From Dendrobium chrysotoxum (lineage: Eukaryota > Streptophyta > Magnoliopsida > Asparagales > Orchidaceae): a stretch of DNA of 64,000 nt. Location: assembly GCA_019925795.1 (NCBI GenBank), contig CM034305.1:63228573-63292572 (forward strand), given 5' to 3'. The notes beneath the pieces were generated by a model. The model was given only the letters and a program-made list of their open reading frames with translations. It ran no database searches and was not told the origin of the DNA. Positions 1 to 11,600 of this stretch are shown piece after piece. Positions within the stretch are counted from its first letter, which is position 1. The number at the start of each line of letters is the position of its first letter. Both the position numbers and the translations under genes were made by a program.

Positions 1-8
1 CTTAATAA

Positions 9-389
9 CCCACCGTTGCTTAGTTTGGTTGGTCGGCGAGTACGATTGGGAACCTTCCAACCCGTGCTCGAATCCCCTCGAGTGGCAGCGTCTCTTAATT
101 GGGGTCTGATCAAGTGCGGGCCAGGAGGTCACTAGGGTGGGTGCCTCTTCTAGGTCAGCCAAGAGATAAGTTACGCAATCAAGCTCCTCCTAAGGGAAAA
201 TTATTACGTCTGGTGTTTGGATTCGTCCAGAGGCGAATCCGGACATGCCACGTCGTCGGGGCCAGGTTCATCCGGGTGACGTGGCGTGTCCGAATTCGCC
301 TCTGGATGGTCCGGACACCGCACGTAATAATCTCTCCCTCCTAAGGGGGTGGCAGCGGGTATATACCCGTTCCAAAAAAATTTTTAATA
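9..389 (+). mobile_element. tRNA-derived SINE, interrupted by a nested MITE
   Basis: This segment matches the SINE at 13628-13851 along most of its length: the CCCACCGTTGCT start, the tRNA-like head with box A near GCTTAGTTTGGTTGG and box B near GTGCTCGAATCCC, the body GTGCGGGCCAGGAGGT and the tail GGTGGCAGCGGGTATATACCCG followed by an A-run. A 142-bp MITE splits it at 197-338. The element lies in the intron just upstream of the bHLH exon at 462. Its exact 5' end and target duplication could not be set so close to the window edge. Confidence 0.8.
197..338. mobile_element. MULE-like MITE inserted in the SINE
   Basis: The inverted ends read ATTATTACGTCTGGTGTTTGG on the left and ATTATTACGTGCGGTGTCCGG when the right end is complemented. 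The element is flanked by the perfect 9-bp duplication TCCTAAGGG (188-196 and 339-347). The SINE copy at 13628 lacks the insert, so the empty site is visible. A 9-bp duplication fits Mutator-like elements. No coding capacity. Confidence 0.85.
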
Positions 390-461
390 ATATTTTTGAT
401 TTAATTTAAAAAGTAGATTAGGGTTTAAGTAATTGTGTTTTAAGCTGGAGGGGTGATGCAG

Positions 462-1073
<612 letters not shown>

Positions 1074-1098
1074 AAATGAAAAAGAAATGCGTCATCTG

Positions 1099-1219
1099 TA
1101 ATAGCTTTTTTATTGCGTTCTAAAATTATTTTTTAGTACAAAATTTTTTTATTAAAAAAAAATTTAGTACTAAAAATTAGTAGAAGTCAGTAAAAAAAAA
1201 GTCTCAAACGAAGTTTAAG
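1099..1219. mobile_element. Tourist/PIF-like MITE (GTTTGGGACGGC family), decayed
   Basis: The core TTTTTAGTAC...TTTAGTACTAAAAA and the right end GTCTCAAACGAAGTTTAA match the family found repeatedly in this window. The left end is eroded. It lies immediately downstream of the bHLH stop codon. Confidence 0.6.
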
Positions 1220-1527
1220 GGGATTGATGATGGCATCTTTAGGTTTTTTTTTAAATGGGAGATTTTTACTCCACATCGCATAATTTTTTATGTATTTATA
1301 TTTTTAAATTTATATTTAAAATATTTTAGTTTCTCAATTATATTAAAATATAAATATGCACATAAAAATTAATTTTATTTAAAAAATTAATATTAATAAT
1401 ATTTAATATGATTTAAAATTTAAAATATTATATAAATAAATATAAAAAATTAGATATTTGTCATGTGAATGCATATAAGTTATTTGCTATGAATCAAAAT
1501 CTTGCCCACCATTTGTTTTTAGGTTAG

Positions 1528-1697
1528 AAGAGATTATTCTGTGCGAACACTGGATGGGAAGAACCGCCCGATTTTATCTTTGTGAACAGTAAAAGTGCAG
1601 CATGAACAGTAAAAGTGTATTGACCTGCATTTTTTACTGTTCATAGAGACAAACTGGACGGTTCTCCCCGTTCAATATCCGCACAGAATAATTCATC
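1528..1697. mobile_element. MULE-like MITE with perfect 9-bp duplication
   Basis: Inverted ends AGAGATTATTCTGTGCG and, on the complement of the right end, GATGAATTATTCTGTGCGG. Flanked by the perfect 9-bp duplication TTAGGTTAG (1519-1527 and 1698-1706). Internally it carries opposed copies of ACTGTTCA/TGAACAGT, so it can fold as a hairpin. It belongs with the copy at 34392. Confidence 0.88.
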
Positions 1698-1998
1698 TTA
1701 GGTTAGGCATCGCCCGGCCACAATGTCACACGGCATCACTTTTTTCTAATTTTTTTTGTTATTTTTTACTTTTGTTCCACCACTTTGGTATCGCATATTT
1801 CATTTCTTTAACTTTACTCAATTTGGTTTTCTAATTTCTATTAATGTAACATAAAATTAACTTTATTGCTATTAATATGATGTTTTAATATCATTAAGTT
1901 AATGTATCAGATTTCATGTCATTTGTCTAAATTTCACCATTCCTATGCTTTTATATAAATTATTTATATGAAGATATGAATATTTTATCATCATGTAT

Positions 1999-2125
1999 TT
2001 AGGTTTCATTTGGGACAGCTTTCTTATTTTTAAAGTAGTTTTCTAATATCAAAATTTCTTGAATTAAAAATTTTTGTACTAAAAAATTATATTAAAAAAC
2101 ATTAAGAAAGCTCTCCCATTTAGAC
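1999..2125. mobile_element. Tourist/PIF-like MITE (GTTTGGGACGGC family)
   Basis: Left end AGGTTTCATTTGGGACAGC, centre TTTTTGTACTAAAAAATTA, right end AAGAAAGCTCTCCCATTTAGA. A degenerate member of the abundant family described at 37254. Confidence 0.65.
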
Positions 2126-5100
2126 CAGCTTTTGACTATTACTTTTTTTTTTTTTTTGATAACCTTTAGAATTATGGTTAGAATGATTTGAAGGAGGGAG
2201 TTTTTATAGTTTATAAATAATTATTTATTCAAAATATTCTTTATAGTTATCATTATTTAATAAATAATTAGCATTATTTTCTCTAACAATTAAATTATGT
2301 CAAATGATGGTGCCCTCGCCTTAACACGACTAACCAATCAAAATTCAAAAATGAATTGATAGTTTATAGTGGTGTAGTGGTAACTGTGGGCAATAGGGGT
2401 GGAACCACATTGAATCAAGGGTGGGTTGGCTATTGACCATCCTCAAAGTTTAGTTTTGCTTATGAGGCAGGACAATTTCGAAAATAACCAATTGAACAAA
2501 TTTTGGTAAAGCCATCAATACCACTTATTGGCAACATAACTGACAAACAAAATTTTAGTAAAGAGTATTCACGATAGAAGACACGTATTGATAAGTATGC
2601 CAATATTGTCCTACATATAATTGAGCGTTTAGACATTATCATTGAATGTGTTTTCTTTGGGACCTTATGAAATAAGAGTCTTTAATAAATACACTCTGAG
2701 GTAAGCTTCACATTTTCATTGTATTCTCTTTCTCAAATACTAACCTACTCATTACATATGATAGTTACATTGATGTGATCGTCATATAAGCTATTATTAA
2801 TGGCATGCAAATCAATGAATCTCTTACTCCAGCAACATGTTAACTTAATGAGATTGGATGCTCGAAGTTCCTATGGGCCATAGGGTGATTTTGTGAACTT
2901 AATGGGTGAACGAAGGATTTCAGGGGGAGTTGTCACTTTCGAAGATATGTTGGGTGATGAAAAGACTAAGGATACAAGGAGTGAAGACTTCATGATTTTC
3001 CATGCACGTTTAGCCTATAATACCATATTTAGCAACTCATTATGAATAATTTTTAAGGGGTCATCTCCAACTTTCACCTATGAAAGAAGTTCCCAAAGCC
3101 CAACAACCTAAGCTCTATAAGGGGAGCTAGATTGGGAAGCACCTTGAAAATCTTATTTGAATGTAGTCTAGGATTACGATTGGATAGCCGATGCACATAA
3201 CAGCTTGAGCATCTTTGATGGTGGGATCGTGAAAGAAGCTCGAGAGATACTTACATCTCTTGCTAAACATTCAAATCACACATTTTAATTTAGCTTCACT
3301 TATGAAGACATAATACTAAAATAATGAACTCTCTCTATTTTATTATGCATAGTTTAACATATAATAATTAATGGATGAGCTGTGGCTTACATGCAATTTT
3401 ACCTTTAACCTTTCAAAGAAATAGCAAGCAATCATATCCCCAAATAAAATAATGCTCAATAAAAAATAAGCCTTTGGAAAAAGTCTAAATTTGCTAATAA
3501 TACCCTAAACCCTACTGAGAGGACACTTTGTTAGCAAAATGATATAAAACAACAAAAAAATAGTTTTATAATGTTAATGAAATTGTCATTTGTGTTGTAC
3601 TTTTTAAATCATCATGCTTTGGATTTGCCCTTAGCTCAACATCATAAAAATCAAGTGTTTTAAATATAATATAAGGCAAAAATTATGAACAATACAAATA
3701 ATAATTAAAATTTAATTCATCTTCTCGCATGTCAACATATTTTAAGATATATATATATATATAAACCTATGAATTGTCATTCAAGATCAATTAAATGATC
3801 CATTTTTTCATTTAATAAATATAAGATAATATAACTTTCAAATAAGAACAAAATTTAATTTTTCAAAATTTAATTTATTACATGCACATAGAGAATATGG
3901 TTTTAAAGTTTATTGTTATTATTATTATTATTATTATTTTAAATATTGAAAAATTTTAAAATCATGATTTAAAGTATTTTTATTAATATTTTTGAGAAAA
4001 ATAGAACCTAAAATACTTTTAATCATATATGTTTTTAAAAATATGACTTTTAATTTAAATATATTGTTTGAAAATATCTGTAAAAAATTAAAAAAAAAAA
4101 AGATTTTATGAGATCATAAAAAAATAACTAGGATGAGTCTCAAAACTCTTAATTTTTTTTAATATTCCAAATGCAACGAAAGCCTTTTAAAAAATATTAG
4201 GATAATTTAATAATATGATATATATATTTTTATCAGTAGACTTTAACTTCCTAGTAATAAAGTTAATAATTGTGTGGCATTTGTGCACATGAACATTAAT
4301 GTTTCTGTACTTAGAAAAATCTGTATTTTAAAAACTTTACTTTAATAAAATTTATTGCATTTTTTTATAATTTGTTATAATTTTAATGAATCATTGATTT
4401 ATGACAACATTTTGATAATATTTTTTAAGTTAACAAACTTTGACTTAATTTTGCAATTAGGAGATTGTTCATGTACTAATAAATATGTAATAAAAATGGA
4501 TAAAAGGAAAAAAAAAAAAGAAATTTAAATAGAAAATAAAAAAGTTATATATTAAATATCAAATATTTTGTTGAATTATATCTTTAACATTAAAAAGTAT
4601 ATATAAATCATTGTAAAATATACATTTATTTTCTAATTTAAACAATTTTAGCCTTTTATTAATGTAAAATAGGGCATAAAATCATTTATAAATAGGTATC
4701 CAATTAGTGTCTTTCGAAACAATTTCGAAACCGTTGGACTAGATTACGAAGTATGCTTAAAGAAGCTAAATAATTATTTTGCATTTAATTCTTATTAGAT
4801 AATGAGATTCTTAGTGAGGATTCATTCTAATCACATGCCAACATTAAAGACTAGCTAATTAATTAGTTAAGTGAAAACATCTGAACATCTGATATATTTT
4901 CTTGGAAGTTATTATCATAATGCAATCATGAACCAGAAGTCAAAAGGAAGATCACAATGTACCATGTAAAAGATTTGTAATAATGTCACAAGCCTTCTTA
5001 GCATTAAACACTAACATTCAATTAGGCTTGTTGGAATCATAAAAATTAAATAAAAAATCCTATCAAATCAACACACAAATAGTGATGCAAGTTTTAAATT

Positions 5101-6764
5101 GGCTATAATTATTTTATATTTGAATTCAAATGATATGTAATGTCACTCTAGTTTTATGCATGATCATCATCACTAATTGGTCTTGATGGAGATAAATTAA
5201 GGTATCTGGCTGTTTTGTTTTTCAAATAACAATCATAATTTCATTTGGCTACTATTTTCTTGCTGTTTTATCACTGTTTCAGACATTTCTATGATGGAAT
5301 GCTGCTTTCTGCAAACATAGTAATAAAATTATTTTCTCCGCAACAACTTCACAGCTGACTTTACGAAATGCTTCAACCGCCCCAAAATAGACCCTAAGTG
5401 AAGCAATAGCTTATGAACTCTTACACAGTTGAAGAAAAAATCGATCTTGAATAGAACACAAGTAATCAAATTTAATGTTCAACCATCTTATTTTTCAATT
5501 GTACCTTATTTAAGTAATATCTCAAGCTGATAAATGTAGAGGCTTTGTATCATGGGCTTCAAGATTTTTAAATCATACAAATTTATAACCTTTCTTTGCA
5601 AATAATAATCCTATTACTAGTTATGATTACTTAAAATTTCTTATTAACAAAATCTTGCAAATACTTTGGACATTTTAAAGATTTGGAACTAATTAATTAA
5701 GTTAATCAGGAAAAAATTAAGTTAGTCCATATGGTTGTTTTAATCCACATTAATCTCTATGGTTAATGAGTATTAGCATAAATATATCATTAAGTAAATC
5801 AGTGATTAGTGTAATTAGCATGATTAATTTAGCTAAACAGGACTGTTCAGTCATTTAATTGGCATAAAATAGGATGCTTAGAATTAGTTTTTTTTTATAT
5901 AATTTCATAGAAAAGGTTAAAAATCTTGCTATTAGACATCACAAAGTGAAAAAATAATTTTAATTTGTAGGTGTCAATTTATTTAATTAATTAAAATTGA
6001 AAAATTAAATTTTTTTCCTTATTAAATTTATTATTAGATTTTTTTAAGTAATCATTATTAAAAGCAACAAATGGCATCTTATATATTTTAAATAATTTGG
6101 CCCTTTTTTTGTTCTAACTTCTTGTCTCATTTAGCTTAACACATTAATAAACAAGCCCTTAGTCTATTCAGCTTCATCAAGAAACTTATAAGAAAAAGAT
6201 TAATTAGAACATTATTTAATGAGGCCATTAAATTAAAGAGTTAATTGATTATTACACTATCATATAAAAAATGAAATAATTCATATTATTATTATTGCGC
6301 TTAAGCTTTGCCACAATAAATCAACAAATAAGTTAAATTTGGGTTTTTAATTGAGGATTAAGTGAAGCTTTAATCTTTAATTATAAAACTCATCTTTTGT
6401 CTCTAAAAAGGGATTTTTTATACAAAATTTCAATTTTTCTAATGTGAAGAAAGTGATTTTCTTTTCTTGGATGAGGACAAAGTTTGACAAAGCTATAATC
6501 AGCTTTATCAAAAGCTCTTGTACTGCTTTGAGTTTTTATCAGAATATAATGGCCTTTTTTGTAAATTTAAATATTTAGGTGACAATATGAAAAGTAGAGG
6601 TAGGAGAATGTTAATTTATAAATAACTAAGATTTGAATTTTATGTATATAATTGCCTCTTTTTTCAACAAAAAGCTCCTTTTCTATGATATCTTGATTAA
6701 TGTTTCATATTCCTTCATTTTAGGGAAAATATCATATTGGAAAGAAAAAAATAATGATAAATAA
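2126..6764. other. AT-rich intergenic DNA, no gene recognised
   Basis: No ORF has recognisable protein similarity, and stop codons are frequent in all frames. It holds short microsatellites (TA near 3748-3765, ATT near 3917-3938). The segment 5215-5400 is related to the duplicated 376-bp unit at 51146-51893 (shared CTGCTTTCTGCAA and CAACAACTTCACA blocks). The segment 2325-3300 is somewhat less AT-rich and might be an old retroelement, but I could not identify it. Confidence 0.5.
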
Positions 6765-7040
6765 ATCATTGTTGCGGGCTAGAATATACGCGGCGATAGA
6801 GATTGAACTTTACATCTTAGCGTTGCACGAATATCCAGCTCACACACAGAGAACACAAGATTTTTACGTGAAAAACCTTGAAAAAAGGAAAAAACCACGG
6901 GGCCTGGCCCAGTCGAAATGATTCCACTAGAACTTGAATAGGTTACAATGGGCTGACTCGCCTCCAAGGGCGATCAGATTACAAATATCAACTGTAGGGT
7001 TGAAGTTAGGGGTCCATGAAAGTCTGATGTCGTGCTGGCG

Positions 7041-7560
7041 GAACTTCGGGGTCTTTAGGTGATCTGGCATAACTTCGGGGTCTTTAGGTGATCTGGTAGA
7101 ACTTCGGGCCCTAGACAGTAGCCTGGCAGATTGCAAGGCCTCAGGTGGTAGTCCGGCGAAGAGCAGGGCCTTAGGTGGTGGTCCGACGAAGAGCAGGGCC
7201 TCAGGTGGTGGTCTGGCGTAGCGCAGGGCCTCAGGTGGTGGTCCGGCGAAGAGCAGGGCCTCAGGTGGTGGTCCGGCAAAGTGCAGGGCCTCAGGTGGTG
7301 GTCCGGCGAAGTGCAGGGCCTCAGGTGGTGGTCCGGCGAGGTGCAGGGCCTCAGGTGGTGGTCCGGCGAAGTGCAGGGCCTCAGGTGGGTCCGGTGAAGT
7401 GTAGGGCCTCAGGTGGTGGTCCGGCGAGGTGCAGGGCCTCAGGTGGTGGTCCGGCGAAGTGCAGGGCCTCAGGTGGTGGTCCGGCGAAGTACATGGCCTC
7501 AGGTGGTGGTCCGGCGAAGTGCAGGGCCTTAGGTGGTGGTCCGACAGAACTCCGGCGTCA
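7041..7560. repeat. 30-bp minisatellite inside solo LTR copy 1
   Basis: About fourteen near-identical units of GCAGGGCCTCAGGTGGTGGT followed by CCGGCGAAGT, plus two or three diverged units (CTTCGGGGTCTTTAGGTGAT) at the left edge. One unit is shortened. Because 30 is divisible by three the array stays open in several frames and gives decapeptide repeats such as DHHLRPCTSP on the minus strand. It is strongly GC-rich against AT-rich surroundings. Confidence 0.92.
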
Positions 7561-7667
7561 GGCGGTAGTCCGGCTGAACTTCGGCGGTGGTCGAGGAGAG
7601 CAAGGGGGCAAGAGCTCTCTCTTTTTCTCCTTAGGATTAGGTGTCCCTTTTCATGAGAAATGGGGTC

Positions 7668-7678
7668 TCTATTTATAG
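7668..7678 (-). promoter_or_regulatory. TATA-like box of solo LTR copy 1
   Basis: The complement reads CTATAAATAGAG. The same box, CTATAAATAG, is conserved at 62943-62952 in copy 2, about 460 bp from the same terminus, which supports it as the LTR core promoter. Transcription would run leftward through the minisatellite. Confidence 0.55.
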
Positions 7679-8140
7679 ATTTTCGTGAGTGGCATGGCCC
7701 GTAAATAGGTGAAAGATCAACGGTAGTTAGAGAGTAGTTGAATGGATGGCTGATCTTGAATCCCTTGATCATAGACCGTTCGCTGGACATTTGAAGATCT
7801 TAATAATGTCGGAATTTGGCAATCTTGGGCTTGTTGGATTCGTCTCGTCGAGACGCTCGATTCGACTATAAGCATGTAGCATTTGGAGACCGTTTGGTAA
7901 TCCAAATTATGGTTTGAACATTCCAATAGCGCTTCTGACCTTTGATTTGGACTCATTTGGGCTCGGATTGGGTTGAATTTGGTGTCGTTGGGTTCGTATT
8001 TCCGAAACGCTCAGTTCGACTGTAAGTTTGCTGGAATCGGAGTTCGGATGGTCCCAAAATTAATTTCGGAAGCTTCCAACTTGATTTTGCCTCGAGATTC
8101 ATGCCCGATCAAGATAATTTTTTGATGACGTATCAATCAT

Positions 8141-8632
8141 CAATAATGGAGAGTTAATCTTTTTCTTGTTATCAATAGCATGATAATTTTTTTATTTATT
8201 GAATTTATTTTTAAATGAATGTAACACAAAAATTAATTAATTATATATTAACCTCATTTTAAACATGCATTTCATTTCATACAATTGAAGTGAATTCAAT
8301 AAAATTAAAATAGTTTCTAAAAAATAATTATTGATTCTATCTCTAAATGCACCATAAACTAAATCAATTAATTGCACAAGATCCAAACCAAATATTCAAT
8401 TGCTGAATCAAAAGCTCTAATTATAGCTTATTGAAGAAAGGTTTGTAGAACAGAGAGTTTGTTTTGCAAAATTGCCAAAGCAGAAAACTTCTTTTCCTCA
8501 ACTTTGAACACAAATGGAAGAAAGCTCTGCAGAACAGAAAATAACTAGACAAAAAAGCCAATCTTCAGTACCAAGTCAATTGATTCATTGAGGTAAGAAG
8601 CAACATAGCCAGGAGCTAAGTTTCTCTTAGAA
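8141..8632. other. Intergenic spacer downstream of the POLAR-like gene
   Basis: AT-rich spacer between the solo LTR and the stop codon of the minus-strand POLAR-like gene. It should contain that gene's 3' untranslated region. Nothing else recognised. Confidence 0.5.
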
Positions 8633-11600
8633 TTACAGTTGCAATCTTTCTTCTCTATGCTTTGAGACCAGCCTTGCAGTATCTCTCCACCAGCAAATCT
8701 CCATATCTTTCTCATTCAGCTTCCTCTCTGCACATTCTAATGCATTCTCGAGCTCAACTATCCTCTCATGCTGTCTTGCTTCAAGAAGCTCATGCAACCT
8801 TCTCTCGAGCTCTCGAGGGCAAACCCCAGTTTGCTTGTTGCTTTCTGATTTATTAGGCTCATTGACTTGCTGGTAAGTGTCATTGAAGCTCTCATTGCTC
8901 TCACTGTCTACCTGTGATGATTGTGCATTATAAAGTTTCAGTACAAGTAAATAAAACGAGTGTTCTGATGAAATTTTTGGTTCCAGGAAGAATAAGGAGC
9001 ATTTTTACCTTCCAGCAAAAAATAATATGTAACTGATCTCTCTGACACAGGATTCCTAACAAGTAAATTTTAGAGGGTTTGTAAAGAAACCGAGATTAAT
9101 CCACAACATTTGTTCTTCTTCACTGAGATTTTAGTTGAGGGTGGTAGGAACTTGGAGGTGCAAGGCATATCAATGGAGGATGTCAAGCATTCTCAGTTCT
9201 TCCTATTAATGGTGTCAACTCTAGTTTATTCGAGTCCTTTTTGGGCAGATTCTATCCCTTGCATCCCTAATTTTACCCTTCTTATACTAAGAACATGAAT
9301 AGAATCAGACTACCTTATTTGTGGATCTTTTGATTTCATTTTACATGCCCAAACCACTAGAGTTTTACCTAAATAAATAGGCAATTTATCATCTAGCTAA
9401 TTCAGTCATTCTCTACAAACTTCAACCACATATTCATCTTAACATTCTTTCTCGGCAAACTCAAGGTGAATCATAATGACTTTCTGTTTCCCAAAACTAG
9501 AAGCCATACAACACAACCAATCTAACTACAGATTTGGAAACATTGCCCTTAAATGTACAAAAAATTTGTGGATGGAAGCTGAAAGTTTGAAAGCAGGAAA
9601 CATGCCTAGTTGATGAGACAATCAAGGAAAAGTGAAGAGAGAATATCTATTAATTTTAAATAACATAATAAAAATTAATTCATTGCAGTATTTATTTATT
9701 TATTTATTTATTTGCACAGGATGGTGAAACTATGGTGGTGCTGGTTAGTATGGTAAGCCATGGGATCAATCATCCTCAGGAACCTGACAATGCACAATTA
9801 CCAAGAAATCTCATAAAACTTAGAAGAATTGATTGTCACAAAGTAGACAATCAAATATTACTGGCTTGAATTTTCAAATGTGAACATGATCAACCTCCAA
9901 GGACAAAATGATCATAAAATCTACCAAACAAAGACGGCATATTTAAAGGATAGAACAACCTAGTCACAAGATAAAGTCAATAAATGGCACTAGTAAAAAG
10001 CACGCAGAATTAAAAGCAATTTGTGGAAATAAGAAAGTGACCTCCAATCTATCTTGGTGTGGATGCATTGATGAATCTTGGTCTTCCAAGTTAAGCTGCA
10101 AGCGTTGTAGTTCAACTTGAAGCTCTTGCTCCATTTCATTGCCCCTGGAGCACATTTTAGTATCCAAATCCATGTTCAAGTTGGACTGCCTATGAGTCAC
10201 CATGGCACCGTAAGCTCCTGTGAAATTACATGATTCTGTATCATCATGCAAGTACTGAGGCTTGTTTGAACATTCACTCCCCAAGTAATATGAATTTGGG
10301 AAGCTGTGAACCTTTGACTCTGGTAAGTTAGAAACAGCAGCTTTTCTTTGCATTTCTCCTTTGATGTAATTGACCATCATTTCCATCTCAGATCTTAGTT
10401 CAACCATTTTATTAAATTCACTAGCACTTTTTGCCAAGAGGAAGACTAGACCTGCCCCCATACCAAGGTTGAAAGAGAGAACCTCAGGTTTCTTTTCTGA
10501 AATCAGAAAGAACAATTATTATAAAAAAAACTAGATGTCTTGTAATATGCTTAAAAAACAACCAACTCTATAATTATATACATGGTTGAGTTTCTATTAC
10601 CAGATAAAACTTGATATTGTCAACAAAATGCAAAGCATTCATAGAATGGATGAAGCTGTTAGATATTTGTTCATAACAATGCATAGTATTAGCCAGGTTA
10701 TTGATGAAGAAAAAGATGCTTATAGATAAGTAGTTGTAGGCAAACATGAGCATATAACATGTTTGTAAATAAATAAGTTGATGGTAAGAAATTATTCATG
10801 TAATACAAAAGAAACTGTTTACTCCACAATGGACCATCATGCAGCAGTTCACACATGCAGGTGAAAACCATGATTAAGATGACATAAAGAAACCTCAGAA
10901 CATCAGCAACATTTGCTTTCATTTCAGTGTAGCTTTATCTTTATGCTTTCTGGCTTTCTTCAGGAACATCCCCTTTTCCCTCCGCATCTCTTCCACGGTT
11001 TCTATTTAATATGTAATTTACCTATCTTTCTTGTAAAGATACATGCAGAAAGGCGTCAAAGTCGATTCCAAAAGAAATCAAGAATCTCTCATTTTCTTTC
11101 CATTCATGTAAAGAAGATGTAAAAGAAAAAACCATCTAGTCTCTGTTTGGTTAGAAGGAATTGAATGATAGGAAATGAAAATAAGAAGAAAATGACAAAC
11201 AAATTGAATTGAAATAAGTTTCACCTACTTATTTGTTTGAGGAGAAATTGAGTGAAAACAAAAAAACTCTTCTTGTTTGGTTGATTAAAATGTGAGTTTT
11301 TGTTTTTTATGAAGAGGAGGCAACTGAGTCACATTCATCACCTGATCAATTTTTCTTTTCCTGTTTTTCATGAAGGTTGGGTAGATAATCGTCAATGTAA
11401 AAAATAATAATAACAAAAAGCATTTGTTCAATTTTCGTAGATAAATATTTCCTATGTTTCTATAGTGCAACCACATGCCTAATATAAAATTGTGAAGTAA
11501 AAAACCAAAAATATAACCGATAATAAGGTCTTGGGTGATGGTGGTTTGGAGACCGTTGTCGGATGACTAGGCTAAGAGAGTAGTCAAGCAATGAATGGAC

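Larger units (their letters stand above)
6770..8135 (-). mobile_element. Solo LTR with internal 30-bp minisatellite (copy 1)
   Basis: On the plus strand the element begins TGTTGCGGGC and ends GACGTATCA, so it has TG...CA termini. It is flanked by the perfect 5-bp duplication ATCAT (6765-6769 and 8136-8140), the signature of LTR-retrotransposon integration. No gag or pol is present, so this is a solo LTR or an LTR-only unit. The only TATA-like box (7668-7678) reads on the minus strand, which places transcription leftward: about 450 bp of U3, then a transcribed part holding the minisatellite, then the terminus. Its outer parts align with 61370-63408. Confidence 0.87.

Noticed and set aside
7130..7540. 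CRISPR-like array of about 30-bp repeats
   Set aside because: The units are contiguous without spacers, the genome is eukaryotic, and the array lies inside an LTR with a target duplication.
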